52,816 nt of DNA from Myxococcales bacterium FL481 (GCA_006508105.1 QKPP01000315.1:1-52816), one strand, 5' to 3'. Shown: positions 34,663 to 45,909, numbered from the stretch's first letter. The notes: generated by a model from the letters alone, not told the origin. Translations and numbers: made by a program.

Positions 34663-36543
34663 TCAGGGTTGCGTCGCTTCGACCACGGGGTCGAGGAAGG
34701 CGCGGGTGAGCGCGCGAAGGTGCGGACTCGCTTGCAGTGGTTCAGCCAACGCTGGCCCGTAAGCATAGTACGATCGCACTAGGCCGCGTCCCACCGAGAA
34801 TCGTTCCAGCACCTGGTCACGAAACGCCCGCAGCTGCGTCACGCGATCGTGCCAGCTAGACTCGTAGGCGGCGGTCGAGACCACACAAAACGTGTCAATC
34901 TGCTGAAACGGTTGTCGCGGGGTCGTTGTGCGGGCGTGGACCAACGAGCTGTGGTTGGCACAGTTGTCCGCATAGCTGATCGCGAACTGGTAGGCGAAGT
35001 CTCCCCAAAGTTCGTCGATCACCACGGACACCGTACCGTCCGCGTGCAAGACTAGACCACAGTCTTCGCTGTCCGGTGCGCAGACCGAGAAGTCATCCTG
35101 CGGCGCGGCTTCCATTTCTTCGTCGTCGAGCTCGTCGATACTCGGCGCATGGTGGACCGTGAGCTGGGAGATGTAGGTGGAACCCGGCATCGTGCGAGGA
35201 AGCGAGATGTCGAGCTGGACTTGGTCGTAGGACAGCGCGGTGGCTTCGACCGCGGCGATGCGGGGGACAGAATCGATCTCGCTGCAGTCGTCGTCTTCAG
35301 TCGCGGGCCGAACCTCGACGGCGAATCGCACGCGGGCGTCGTCCACCTCGAACTCTCGCAGCCGATCGGCTCCGCTCCCGCCGGATTCCGCGATGCTGAA
35401 GTCGGGCGGATTCACCGCACCGTCGCGGCCGTCGGACGAGCCGTAGCCGGCGTACTTGCGCGTGGACACGACGCCAGGTTCTTGCGGGTCGAAGGCCACT
35501 TCGTAGACCACCGAAGGTTGGCCCCGCCAGACGACGCCGTACTGGTCGAGCCGAGGGTCGACGTAGTGGTCTTCACGCGCGTAGGTCCACTCTGCCCCGT
35601 GTTGATCGGCCTCGAGATTGATCTCGATGAACGCGACCAGGGCTTCGTCGAGTTCTTCCTCGCGCAGCCGCAAAATGGTGTGCGTGGGGTTTTGGCCCTC
35701 CGGGGTGGCGCGCGTGATGGCGTCGAGCTCGTTGAGTTCGGCGTACTCGGCCGTGTCCTGATGATCGCGATCGCTGACCTCGACCAGATCGTTGCGCGGT
35801 GGATAGACGCTCGTGGCCCCGTCTTGGGCGAAGCGCCCCTTGTCCGTGCGAAACGCGTTCGGTGAGGGGCAGGTCATGGCGTCCGACTGGAGCAAGGCGT
35901 CGTGCTCCCCGGGCGTCAGCGGGCGGCAGTAGTAGGTTTCAGCGCTGCTGGTTCGCTCGTGAAACCCCAACGAGTCTTGGTACTCGGCCTTGTCGTCGTG
36001 CCACACGATCTGCGGATACGTTTTCCCCCGACGGTGGGCCCACACCGGCAATACCGATCGACGAGGGCCATAGGGGGCCCGCCAGCTGGACAAAAAGTCC
36101 CAGATGCCCGGGCGATTGCCGATGCCGAGCTTGCCGGTCGCCTGCGTCACAAACACGTCGCGGACGAACGTGCCGTCCTCGCGCTCGAGCCAAATCGCGA
36201 TCTGGGTCGATGGCACCGGATAGAAGTGGAATTCCACCACGGTGTCACCGAGGGCCTCCGGGTCTTCGCGCGTCGTCGATGCGGCGCTCGCGGGCGGCCC
36301 GGACAAGGCTGACCGTGACGCGCTTGCACGTTCGGCGGCGGTGGGAGGGCGGCCGCTGGCCGGCCCCGGTGGCGCGTCCAATCGCGCGGTCGCGGCGGGA
36401 CGCGGGCCGGCTGCGGTCGCTGGCGGGACGGTGGCTTGAGGTGCTCCCGCGGCCGGTCGCGACTCCCCCGCGGTCGCGGCGAGGACCAGGAGGCCGGCGG
36501 CGAGCGAGCAGAGGCGAGCGCGGCGGGGGGCGGGCTGCAGCAC
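34663..36543 (-). CDS. Secreted DUF2271-like protein with a CFI-box C-terminus
   Basis: The start is GTG 36543. The 626-residue product has a basic n-region and a hydrophobic segment (LCSLAAGLLVLAATAG), so it is exported; an Ala/Pro-rich linker follows to about residue 90. Residues about 98-185 have the DUF2271-like pattern I-A-I-W-L-E-R-E-D-G-T-F-V...R-P-G-I-W-D-F...W. The centre (about 200-540) is beta-rich without a recognised domain. The C-terminal 70 residues contain F-C-V-V-S-T-A-A-Y, L-R-A-F-R-D and R-S-Y-Y, matching the CFI-box C-terminal domain common in deltaproteobacterial-type secreted proteins. A TATACT hexamer (36551-36556 complement) ends 7 nt before the GTG, which suggests a leaderless message. 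Confidence 0.82.
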   Translation of the reverse strand: MLQPAPRRARLCSLAAGLLVLAATAGESRPAAGAPQATVPPATAAGPRPAATARLDAPPGPASGRPPTAAERASASRSALSGPPASAASTTREDPEALGDTVVEFHFYPVPSTQIAIWLEREDGTFVRDVFVTQATGKLGIGNRPGIWDFLSSWRAPYGPRRSVLPVWAHRRGKTYPQIVWHDDKAEYQDSLGFHERTSSAETYYCRPLTPGEHDALLQSDAMTCPSPNAFRTDKGRFAQDGATSVYPPRNDLVEVSDRDHQDTAEYAELNELDAITRATPEGQNPTHTILRLREEELDEALVAFIEINLEADQHGAEWTYAREDHYVDPRLDQYGVVWRGQPSVVYEVAFDPQEPGVVSTRKYAGYGSSDGRDGAVNPPDFSIAESGGSGADRLREFEVDDARVRFAVEVRPATEDDDCSEIDSVPRIAAVEATALSYDQVQLDISLPRTMPGSTYISQLTVHHAPSIDELDDEEMEAAPQDDFSVCAPDSEDCGLVLHADGTVSVVIDELWGDFAYQFAISYADNCANHSSLVHARTTTPRQPFQQIDTFCVVSTAAYESSWHDRVTQLRAFRDQVLERFSVGRGLVRSYYAYGPALAEPLQASPHLRALTRAFLDPVVEATQP

Positions 36544-36865
36544 CAGTGTCAGTATACGAGCTGTCGCCCGCGAGCGGGGGGCTCATGGGAGACCGCCCGC
36601 GACCCGAGGGTTCCGGCGTGTGGCGTCCCTGGCGCGAGTCTCGACGGCGGAGGTCGGCGATCACGACGCCCGTTGCCGGGTCGGCACGACGAGCGGGACG
36701 CCATCGCGAGTCCCCTGACCCGCGGTGCTGACCGCCTCTCGCGGGGAGCCGCGACCGCTGGCGCTGTCGCTCAGCGCGCGCCCGAGCTGCTCGAGTCGAG
36801 CCGGCCTGTGGCCGCGCGAGCGTCCGCTGTTTCGGTGCGAGAGACCGCCTGCACCGGTCGGCGGC
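36544..36865. other. Gene-free stretch, 322 bp
   Basis: This lies between the propeller lipoprotein operon's last gene and the CFI-box gene, both on the minus strand. Apart from the TATACT -10-like hexamer of the CFI-box gene (36551-36556 on the complement) I see nothing definite; no T-run terminator follows the operon. Confidence 0.4.
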
Positions 36866-38566
<1,701 letters not shown>

Positions 38567-38574
38567 ATTGCCCC

Positions 38575-39579
38575 CTATTGAAACCGTCCGAACAGGCCGA
38601 AGGAAACCATGGCCCCGCGCACGGCGATGTCGCCGAAGTTCGTGGCCTCGATCTCGATGTCATCCGACGAGCCATCGACTTGTGGATCGACCGCGACCGC
38701 ATTGCGAAACTGGTACCCGCCCGCTAGATCGAACCCGATGCTCACCCGAGACGAGCCCTTGCGCGGCATCCATTTTTTGGGCAGGTAGAGCGTAAGCCCC
38801 GCTTGTCCATCCGCGGTGAGGGCGACCTGACGTTGGGTGCCATGGAGGGCGCCGGGGGGTCGGTCCTCCTCGGCAATAACGACACTTCCGTAGCCGACCA
38901 CGATATCGACAATGCTCGGACCGGCGGCGAGTTGACCGTAGACGTCGAGGCCGTCGAACAGGCGAAAACTCGCGCGCGCTCCGGCCATCGGTTCTCGCAA
39001 GCGCAGCTCTGTGCTCTCGTCGACGAGAAACCCCGTCGTCGAACTCGCGCGATAGCTCAGCGTGGCGCCGACAAACAATCGATCCCCGCTCACCGGCCTG
39101 TCACCACGGATGGCGAGCTGGGGCATCAAGCGTTGGGATTGGTGGTGAAACGCGTTGTGAGCCGAGTCTTGCACCCACACGCTCGCGCCGTGCAGGGCCA
39201 CATCGAGCCGGTATCGCACCGGCCGTTGTGGCCAGGTCTTCTTGCGGACCGAAGCCTGACTTGACGAGGAACCCGAGTTGATCTGCGCAGGGGCGGCGGG
39301 TGGCGTGGCGGTCGGAGAAGACGTGTCGGCGGGCGAGTCGAGCGGTGTCTCGCGGTCGGTCGTCGCCGTCGTCTGCTCGTCGGAAGCCGATGCCGCCTGT
39401 TCACCGCTGGCGGTGAACGGGTTGCGAACATCGGTTGTGGGCGCTTCGTCGTCGTCCGGGGGGCTCGTCTCCGCGGGCGTATCGAGGTTGGACGCCGAGT
39501 GGGTCGATTCGCGATCGGTGGGGTTCGCGGGCGCGACCACGAGGTGGCCAAGGCTGGTCAAAATGAGCAACGTGTTCAT
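38575..39579 (-). CDS. Outer-membrane beta-barrel-like protein, third gene of envelope operon
   Basis: The 334-residue product has a signal-like N-terminus (MNTLLILTSLGHLVVAPA), a Ser/Thr/Asp/Pro-rich linker to about residue 110, then a membrane-barrel-like region of alternating residues: R-Y-R-L-D-V-A-L-H-G-A-S-V-W, L-F-V-G-A-T-L-S-Y-R, and a last strand G-L-F-G-R-F-Q. The terminal F-Q is close to the aromatic end signature of outer-membrane proteins. Genes lie 15 bp and 8 bp away on either side, so it is part of the four-gene operon. It probably provides the membrane anchor or channel for the propeller lipoproteins (inference). Confidence 0.75.
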   Translation of the reverse strand: MNTLLILTSLGHLVVAPANPTDRESTHSASNLDTPAETSPPDDDEAPTTDVRNPFTASGEQAASASDEQTTATTDRETPLDSPADTSSPTATPPAAPAQINSGSSSSQASVRKKTWPQRPVRYRLDVALHGASVWVQDSAHNAFHHQSQRLMPQLAIRGDRPVSGDRLFVGATLSYRASSTTGFLVDESTELRLREPMAGARASFRLFDGLDVYGQLAAGPSIVDIVVGYGSVVIAEEDRPPGALHGTQRQVALTADGQAGLTLYLPKKWMPRKGSSRVSIGFDLAGGYQFRNAVAVDPQVDGSSDDIEIEATNFGDIAVRGAMVSFGLFGRFQ

Positions 39580-39594
39580 GTCAAGTCTCCGAAG

Positions 39595-41199
39595 CTAGTC
39601 GCGATCGAGTACGCCTTGTGCGAGGAATCCCCAGTAGGTCTTCGACCCGGCCCGCGAAAAGTCGGCAGTGGGGGTGACGGTGAGGAGCCCGGCCCCGTCG
39701 TGGTCGTGGAGCGCGACCACGTTGTTGCTGGCCGAGAGGAGGAAGAACTGGTCGACGTAGTGATCGAGTAGAACCGACTGCGGCGCGAGGGTCTCGAGAT
39801 CGACCCGACTGATCCAAGCGCTCCCTTCCGACCCCAAAAGCAAACTGTCGGCTTGGAGGCCGGCCTCGAACTCACGGTACTCGCCGCTGACCGCGAACGG
39901 CGTGATCTGGTCGCGGGCGAAGTCGATGACCACCAGTTGGGAGGGCGCGCCGACGAGTACGCGGTCGTTGTCCAGTTTGATCAGCCCCGCGATCCCGCCG
40001 CTGACTCGATACTCGGTGGGGCGACGTCCCACCGCGTCTTGGATGTCATCGAGGTCGAGGGTGTAGACCACGTCGCCGCCTCGACGCCACACCACGGCTT
40101 GGTCGACGGCAGCCGATTCGGCATGGTGGGTGCGCAGCGACAGCTGACCGACACCTTGGCCGAGGTACACGTCAAAGCTCTGCTCGGTGCGGATGTCGGT
40201 GAATACCAGCGAGCCTTCGTCGGCGTTGCTCGCCACGAACAACGGCACGTCGCCGTCGTCGTAGAAACTCATGTCGCGGGTACCCGAACCGACGGTGAGT
40301 GGGCTTTGATCGAACGTGAAATGCCCCTGCGCGCCTTCTTTGGGGCGCAAGCTCAGCATGCTGACATCGCGACCGCCGTCGAAGCGCACAAACACCGCCG
40401 GCTCGGTGTACAGCTCGTTGCCGGGGCGCATGAGGGTGGCGATCGGGCGGGCGCCCGCGGTGTCGTCCAATGCGACGGCCGGCTGATTGGCGTCGGGATG
40501 ATCGAGATCGGCCAAGATCACCTCGCCGTCCGCGAGAAACGCCACGATGTCGCGCATGGTGTCTCCCACCATCGTCGGCGACGGGGTGCCTTCTTGGGTC
40601 TGGCCGGGGAAGTGCACATTGGACAGTCGCCCGCCGAACCCTTGCAAGGTCATATGGTGGGGCGGCGTGGTTTCGTCGAGGTTGACAATCGCGACCAGGT
40701 TCGCGTTGTGCAGGGGGCTTTCGGAGTCCGCGTCCGCGAAATACAGCACCGCATGGCGGTGGTCCGGGGACAGTGCGACTGCGTTGAACGGGGCCTGCAC
40801 GGGGTAGACCACCGGTGCGCCTTGCCCGTCTTGGGAGAAGCGATACAACTTGTGGCCCACGTGGTCTTTGCGCAAGTCGCTGGGCCCGGTGAGCACGAGG
40901 ACACCGGAGCCGTCGCGCAGCGGCTCGGACCAGATCGCCCGTTCGTCCCGCGAGTCCAGGCCGGCTCGAGTCACGGTGAGCTCGCGGTCGCCCGGTGTGA
41001 CGAACACCACCTCGTGGTGCGTTTGGTCGATTTGCACCACACTGGACGCCGTGGCCGTCGCCGACGAGTACTCCCAGGCTTGCAGGGGGTCATCATCACA
41101 TCCGGCGGTCGCGACGGAACCGGCCAAAGCAGCAATTGTGGACAGACGCACCGAGGTCTTTGCGATGCGGTAGGCGAGGGGGTCGAGTAAGTAGAGCAT
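39595..41199 (-). CDS. Propeller lipoprotein, second gene of envelope operon
   Basis: The 534 residues include an N-terminal signal region ending in the lipobox ATAGC (Cys34). The mature part is a beta-propeller by pattern: repeating strands such as E-V-V-F-V-T-P-G-D-R-E-L, A-V-A-L-S-P-D-H-R-H, D-I-V-A-F-L-A-D-G-E-V and V-P-L-F-V-A-S-N-A-D-E-G. It lacks the poly-Asp region and the N-D-S-(I/V)-K-D end of its two neighbours, so it is a separate member. It starts 20 bp after the first gene and ends 15 bp before the barrel gene. Cell-surface location is inferred from the lipobox; no ligand is known. Confidence 0.82.
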   Translation of the reverse strand: MLYLLDPLAYRIAKTSVRLSTIAALAGSVATAGCDDDPLQAWEYSSATATASSVVQIDQTHHEVVFVTPGDRELTVTRAGLDSRDERAIWSEPLRDGSGVLVLTGPSDLRKDHVGHKLYRFSQDGQGAPVVYPVQAPFNAVALSPDHRHAVLYFADADSESPLHNANLVAIVNLDETTPPHHMTLQGFGGRLSNVHFPGQTQEGTPSPTMVGDTMRDIVAFLADGEVILADLDHPDANQPAVALDDTAGARPIATLMRPGNELYTEPAVFVRFDGGRDVSMLSLRPKEGAQGHFTFDQSPLTVGSGTRDMSFYDDGDVPLFVASNADEGSLVFTDIRTEQSFDVYLGQGVGQLSLRTHHAESAAVDQAVVWRRGGDVVYTLDLDDIQDAVGRRPTEYRVSGGIAGLIKLDNDRVLVGAPSQLVVIDFARDQITPFAVSGEYREFEAGLQADSLLLGSEGSAWISRVDLETLAPQSVLLDHYVDQFFLLSASNNVVALHDHDGAGLLTVTPTADFSRAGSKTYWGFLAQGVLDRD

Positions 41200-41219
41200 C
41201 GTTGGCAGTCCTATCGCAG

Positions 41220-43400
41220 CTAGTCTTTGACAGAGTCGTTCGTTTGAAAGCCGGTCACGGTTTGAATACTGCCGTCGTCGGCGACAAACGTGATGCGACC
41301 CTGCGGGTGGGCCTGAGACACAAACAAGCGGGCGCTCGCTTCGACGTACCCGCTCCCTTGCGGCGGGGAAGCGAGGCGCAAGCGATCGACAATGAATGTG
41401 CGTAAGTCGGCGATCTCGAGCGATCGAACGTCGCGCTGGTCATAGCGCAGGGTCAACGCCACGCGATCACTTTGTGGCGTGACGAGAATGTGATCGAGCG
41501 GTGCGGGCACCCGCTGACGCTTCTTGATGGGCGTCGGCGTGCTGAGATCGATCAGTGTATAGGCCCACGGCTCGTCGCTTTCGTCGTCCGGATCGCGTTC
41601 ATGGAGCACAACGGCGGCCCGGCTGTCCGGCGTGACGCCCACCGCGGTGACGGGCGTTTCGACGAACAAGCTGTTCTGATCGCCCCATGAGGCGTCGTGG
41701 CGGCGCAAGATGGTGACGCGACGGCGGGGGTCGGGGAGCGTCGCGCGACGCGGGGAATCGGTCCACCACGCGGCCCACCACGGCGTGGACGGGCTCGCTC
41801 GCTCCACGCCCACCATGCGAGCCTTTGCTGCGGCCCGCAGGGTCCGAATGGCGGGGGCGGGATGCAGACCGTCGTGGTGGATCGTGCCGGTCGTACCGGT
41901 GCCGGACTCCAGGTCGTCGGCCGTTTCGCCGCTGTTTTCGTCGGAGCTCGTCTCCGCGTCGCTCGACGCGTCGGGATCACCGGTGTCTGAATCACCGGTG
42001 TTGGCGTCGCCGGTGTTGGAATCGCCGGTGTTGGAATCGCCGGGGTCTGAATCGCCGGTGTCTGAATCGCCCGTGTCTGAATCGCCGGTGTCTGAATCGT
42101 CGGTGTCTGAATCGCCAGTGTCGGAGTCGCCGGTCTCCGAACCACCGGTGTCGCCGGTGTTCTCCGGCTCCTCCTCGTCGTCACCAGGGTCGACCGTGGT
42201 GTACAGCAAGATCGTCGCGCCATCCGGCGCCAGCTCGGCCAGACCGACGAATTCGTCGCCGACCGAGGTGCGGCGCAGTCTCGAGTCGGGGGTGACGGGC
42301 AGCCCGAGCTCCGCGAACTCGCTCGCTTGATCGGACCCGCCACGCAGGGTCAAAACAGCGAATCCTTCGTCGTGCGAGATGTCGAGATCGGTCGGCGCCG
42401 ACGGGAGCGCGTACGTGAACTGGTGGCCGCTGTCCAAATCCGTCACGACCAGGTCCGGCTCGCCGATCGTACGGACCACGGCTTGGCGATGCTTCGCCGA
42501 GATGGCGACCTCGATCAGAGCGGGCTCAATGGCGGGGTCAGTATGGACCGGCACCAGACGCGGCTTGCCCTGATTGGCCAAGTCGGCGAGGTCGATCACG
42601 TTGATTCCATCGGCGGTCACCGCGAAGGCCGTGGTTCCGTCGCTGGAGAACCGCACGTCGCGGGGGTGGGCCCCGACGGTCATCGCCTGCTGCGATCCGT
42701 CGGCGCTGACGATGACCGTCATCTCCTGATCGCTGCCCGGTCCCAGCGGTTCATCGCTGTCGACATCGTGGTAGACGACGACGTAGCGCCCGTCGGGGGT
42801 CACGGCGAGCTCATTGGCCCCCGGGGTCACCGGGTAGATTTCGCGCGCCGTCTTCCCCGTCGCGTCGGTGCGCAACAGGGCCACGTCATCGCTGCCACTA
42901 CAGAGCACGGCCACACCCGCGTTCGCGGTGGCCAGTCCACGCACCACGGTCGGTTGGCCGCACACCCGAACGACGTCCACGCGAAACTCGACCGAGTCGA
43001 TCACCGCGACCGCGTCGGTGGTGGGACTGGCGGTGTAGACGTAGCGTCCGCTCGTCGCCGGAACGCGAAACTCGACCGCGTTCTCGTCCTCCGGCGGGTC
43101 GTCATCATCATCATCATCGTCATCATCGTCGAGTCCGGAGTCGTCGCTTGGCTCGGTGCCCGCATCGTCCTCGCTCGCCCACACGCTCGGGGCGTCGCGT
43201 TCCGCAAGGCAGCTCGCCGGGCCGACGCACAAGCCAGCGGCCATCAGCGTCGCCCAAGCCCGGGTGAACGGGCCGGCTGCGGGGCGGAGCGGCAGGTTCA
43301 CCTCGTCCGGGTGGTTGCGCTTGCGGTGGTCTTCGCCGAGCGCACGAGTGGCGGACGGTGGTCCGCAGTCCGGCGCTGAAGTTCGATGGGGTCGGTTCAC
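41220..43400 (-). CDS. Acidic propeller lipoprotein (paralogue 2), first gene of envelope operon
   Basis: GTG 43400 has a good TAGGAG site eight bases upstream, though GTG 43301 gives a more usual signal peptide (VNLPLRPAAGPFTRAWATLM). The lipobox is GPASC. A poly-Asp segment is followed by a propeller region paralogous to 36866-38566, ending T-G-F-Q-T-N-D-S-V-K-D. A large insertion (about residues 410-540) is absent from the paralogue: Asp/Ser/Thr/Gly repeats with a 5-residue period (G-D-S-D-T), then an Arg-rich stretch. With 726 residues it is 160 longer than the paralogue. It leads the operon, with a possible promoter in the 536 bp upstream. Confidence 0.84.
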   Translation of the reverse strand: MNRPHRTSAPDCGPPSATRALGEDHRKRNHPDEVNLPLRPAAGPFTRAWATLMAAGLCVGPASCLAERDAPSVWASEDDAGTEPSDDSGLDDDDDDDDDDDPPEDENAVEFRVPATSGRYVYTASPTTDAVAVIDSVEFRVDVVRVCGQPTVVRGLATANAGVAVLCSGSDDVALLRTDATGKTAREIYPVTPGANELAVTPDGRYVVVYHDVDSDEPLGPGSDQEMTVIVSADGSQQAMTVGAHPRDVRFSSDGTTAFAVTADGINVIDLADLANQGKPRLVPVHTDPAIEPALIEVAISAKHRQAVVRTIGEPDLVVTDLDSGHQFTYALPSAPTDLDISHDEGFAVLTLRGGSDQASEFAELGLPVTPDSRLRRTSVGDEFVGLAELAPDGATILLYTTVDPGDDEEEPENTGDTGGSETGDSDTGDSDTDDSDTGDSDTGDSDTGDSDPGDSNTGDSNTGDANTGDSDTGDPDASSDAETSSDENSGETADDLESGTGTTGTIHHDGLHPAPAIRTLRAAAKARMVGVERASPSTPWWAAWWTDSPRRATLPDPRRRVTILRRHDASWGDQNSLFVETPVTAVGVTPDSRAAVVLHERDPDDESDEPWAYTLIDLSTPTPIKKRQRVPAPLDHILVTPQSDRVALTLRYDQRDVRSLEIADLRTFIVDRLRLASPPQGSGYVEASARLFVSQAHPQGRITFVADDGSIQTVTGFQTNDSVKD
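41986..42149 (-). repeat. 15-bp tandem repeat encoding (Gly-Asp-Ser-Asp-Thr)n
   Basis: About ten imperfect 15-bp units on the minus strand fall in the insertion of paralogue 2. Variation in unit number would keep frame. Confidence 0.8.
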
Positions 43401-43936
43401 AAGTCAGGCTCCTACTCTCTAGCGCCGCGGCACGGCAGGCCAGGCCGGATCAGGGTCATCATAGAACCACCGTGCCGGCGGCGGCGATGCAATCTTCGTC
43501 GCGCGCTCGATCTGCGGCTCCATCGAATTCGTCGGCGGCGACGCGAGTGGTCGGGGGCGAGATATCGACAAACCGGTGCGCGAAGTGGACACAACCTAAA
43601 GTGCCACCCCGGCTGTCGTCGATCAGCGGCTGACGCGAACTGGCCGAGATAACAGCGCACCGACATTGCTCCAGCGTGACGAGAACGCCTCGTGGGGGCG
43701 GCTGGGGAGGGCGGCCAACTGCGCGGCCGTCACAACTCTGACAAATATGTCGCGTCGCCGCCCGAGGTCAGCGACGCCGGCCTCGAGCGCCGAGCAGTTC
43801 GACGGGAGCGAGCCAGGTGCGCCGCCACGTAGCGCGGCCAACGGGGTCAAGCGAGAGATTGTCGACCCCAAATGGCCGACAAGAACCGCGGGCCGTTTGC
43901 TGTTCGGGGTATCGGGCCGCGGGGCGGCCGAGCTCG
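43401..43936. other. Gene-free stretch, 536 bp
   Basis: This precedes the four-gene operon and follows the 3' end of the GNAT gene (both minus strand). A minus frame at 43623-43871 (82 residues) looks mildly protein-like but has no ribosome binding site and no family, so it is not called. The region should carry the operon promoter; no clear hexamers were found. Confidence 0.4.
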
Positions 43937-44908
43937 CTAGAGGTCTCGCTCGACCTCCGTGCCGGTTTGCACGGTGGCCCAGCCCCGGGTGCTCAGTGAC
44001 TGCGCGAGCTTGGCATCACAGCCGTACATGAGGACCGGTTCGCCCGCGGCGACGGCATCGAGGAGTTCTTCGGTGGCGGTGACCTGCACCTTGGCCCGGT
44101 CGACGTCGCGCGCGACCAGCAAGCGATGCACCAGACGGCTTTTGCCCTCGCGCGAGGTGTGAGCGCACCATAGGGGCCCGCGTAGGGTGAGTCGGTCGTC
44201 CGGCGGGGTGCGCTCCCAGGCTTCGGCCAGCCAGCCGCAAAGCTCGACGTGGTGGACGAGGTCGTCGGGGCTCCACGGCTCGCCCTTGGCCGAGTCGACG
44301 CCGTTGCCGAGCCCGCGGGCGTCGGTCTCGGGCGACGCCGTGTCGCCCAGTCCCTGGCTGGCTGCTGGTGTCGGACCTGAGGCCTGGTATTCCGGCGACG
44401 CGCGCTCGGGGCCCCCGTTGGTGGTCGCGCCGGTCGAGCCCCGTCCGAACGCTAGCATGGTCCGGACCACGCGCTGCGACGTGAACCCGAGGCTTTGGTA
44501 GTAGGCGACCAACGCGGGTTCGACCAAGGCTTGCATGCGGCGCAGACCAGCCCGGCGCGCTTGGGTGACGGCCGCGTCCATCAATCGCGCGCCGACTCCC
44601 CGCCCCTGCAAGTGCCGCAAAACCCCGAGGGTGACACAGTGGGCCATCCCGGGGCGCGATGGGGGGGCGTTGACCAAGACCATGCCGTACCAACCTTGGG
44701 GGTCTTCACAGGCGGTCTGCAACGGGACGCCGCGGGTGTCGGCGGCGACAAACGACATGTCATTGTCGATACACTCGCGCTGCAGCTTGCGGGCGAACCA
44801 GCCGCGAGGACGGTCGCCGCTGCCGAACACGCGCTCGGCGAGCCTTTGGACTTGTTCGCGGTCCGGGAGTTGGGCCAGCGTCAGCAGCTCGAGTTTGTCG
44901 GCATTCAC
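43937..44908 (-). CDS. GNAT family N-acetyltransferase with C-terminal extension
   Basis: The likely start is GTG 44908, which overlaps the trpS stop as GTGA; GTG 44920 would add four residues. The N-terminal part (about 1-160) is a GNAT domain: the acetyl-CoA loop H-L-Q-G-R-G-V-G-A-R-L-M and the later Y-Y-Q-S-L-G-F motif. A low-complexity linker (about 165-210) follows, then about 110 residues with a predicted alpha/beta pattern (W-C-A-H-T-S-R-E-G-K onward) that I do not recognise. The substrate is unknown. Translational coupling to trpS suggests co-expression, but a link to tryptophan or tRNA is not shown. Confidence 0.85.
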   Translation of the reverse strand: MNADKLELLTLAQLPDREQVQRLAERVFGSGDRPRGWFARKLQRECIDNDMSFVAADTRGVPLQTACEDPQGWYGMVLVNAPPSRPGMAHCVTLGVLRHLQGRGVGARLMDAAVTQARRAGLRRMQALVEPALVAYYQSLGFTSQRVVRTMLAFGRGSTGATTNGGPERASPEYQASGPTPAASQGLGDTASPETDARGLGNGVDSAKGEPWSPDDLVHHVELCGWLAEAWERTPPDDRLTLRGPLWCAHTSREGKSRLVHRLLVARDVDRAKVQVTATEELLDAVAAGEPVLMYGCDAKLAQSLSTRGWATVQTGTEVERDL

Positions 44909-45909
44909 CTCAATCCACACGCTTTCTTGCAGTCCTGCAGGGTTTGGCGCGCGAGCCCTCGTGCCCGTTCGGCCCCGCGCGCCAAGATGGCGTCGAGCTC
45001 GTCCGGATGCGCCGTGAAGTGGGCGTGGCGCTGGCGCGCGGCGTCAAAGCGAGTTTCGATGGCCTCGGCGAGGAGTTGCTTCGCGTGGCCGTAGCCGAAT
45101 GGCTGTCCGTTGCGGGTCGCCGTGCGATAGTTGGTTTTGATCTCGTCGAGTTCGGCGTTGGTCTTGAACAACCCCAGCAGCCCCAATACGTGGCAACCTT
45201 CGGTCTTGAGCGGCTCGCCGAGTGGCGTGGAGTCGGTGACGATCTTGCCCACGCGTTTGCGCAGTGCTTTGCCACTGTCAAACATGGAGATCGTGTTGCC
45301 GTAACTCTTGCTCATCTTTTGGCCATCGAGACCCGGCACGACGGGCGTGCTCGAGAGTTGGCCCTCGGGCCGCCGCAACACCGGTTCGCCACCGGCAAAC
45401 GCTTGATTGAAGTAGGTGGCCATGTCCTGAGTCATCTCGACGTGCTGCATTTGGTCTTTACCAACGGGCACAAGACTTGGACGGTACGCGAGGATATCAG
45501 CCGCCATGAGCACCGGATACAGAAAAAGACCGACGTTGGGCTTCATGCCCCGCGCGATTTTGTCTTTGTAGGCGTGAGCGCGTTCGAGCAGTCCCATGCC
45601 CGTCACGCTCGCAAGAAACCACGTCAGCTCGGTCACTTCCGGCACGTCGCTTTGGCGGAACAGTGTTGCTCGCTGCGGATCGAGGCCGAGCGCGAGGTAG
45701 GTGCGAGCGACCTCTCGCACGTTGGCGCGCAAGGTGTCCCCATCGTGTACGGTGGTCAGCGCGTGGTAGTCCGCGATGAAGTAGAAACACTCACCTGGGT
45801 ATTGGTCTTGTAGTGCGATGTGTTGCTCGATCGCACCGAAGTAGTTGCCGAGATGCGGTGTCCCCGTGGGCTGAATACCGGACAGCGTGCGGTCGGGCGT
45901 GGCGTACAT
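44905..45909 (-). CDS. trpS: Tryptophanyl-tRNA synthetase
   Basis: From ATG 45909 the product is 334 residues, the normal TrpRS size; the frame is open to 45960 but the extra residues do not fit the family. The class I signatures are present: H19-L-G-N in P-T-G-T-P-H-L-G-N-Y, and K198-M-S-K-S. Other family parts are S-G-I-Q-P-T-G at the start, the D-Y-H-A-L segment, V-P-V-G-K-D-Q-x-Q-H, and G-L-D-G-Q-K-M. It charges tRNA-Trp with tryptophan. It is first in a two-gene unit with the GNAT gene. Confidence 0.97.
   Translation of the reverse strand: MYATPDRTLSGIQPTGTPHLGNYFGAIEQHIALQDQYPGECFYFIADYHALTTVHDGDTLRANVREVARTYLALGLDPQRATLFRQSDVPEVTELTWFLASVTGMGLLERAHAYKDKIARGMKPNVGLFLYPVLMAADILAYRPSLVPVGKDQMQHVEMTQDMATYFNQAFAGGEPVLRRPEGQLSSTPVVPGLDGQKMSKSYGNTISMFDSGKALRKRVGKIVTDSTPLGEPLKTEGCHVLGLLGLFKTNAELDEIKTNYRTATRNGQPFGYGHAKQLLAEAIETRFDAARQRHAHFTAHPDELDAILARGAERARGLARQTLQDCKKACGLR

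Noticed and set aside
41986..42149. Regular 15-bp repeats that could be taken for a CRISPR array
   Set aside because: The unit is too short, there are no unique spacers, and the repeats lie in frame within a lipoprotein gene. The same holds for 101-222, 31586-31677 and 52702-52816.
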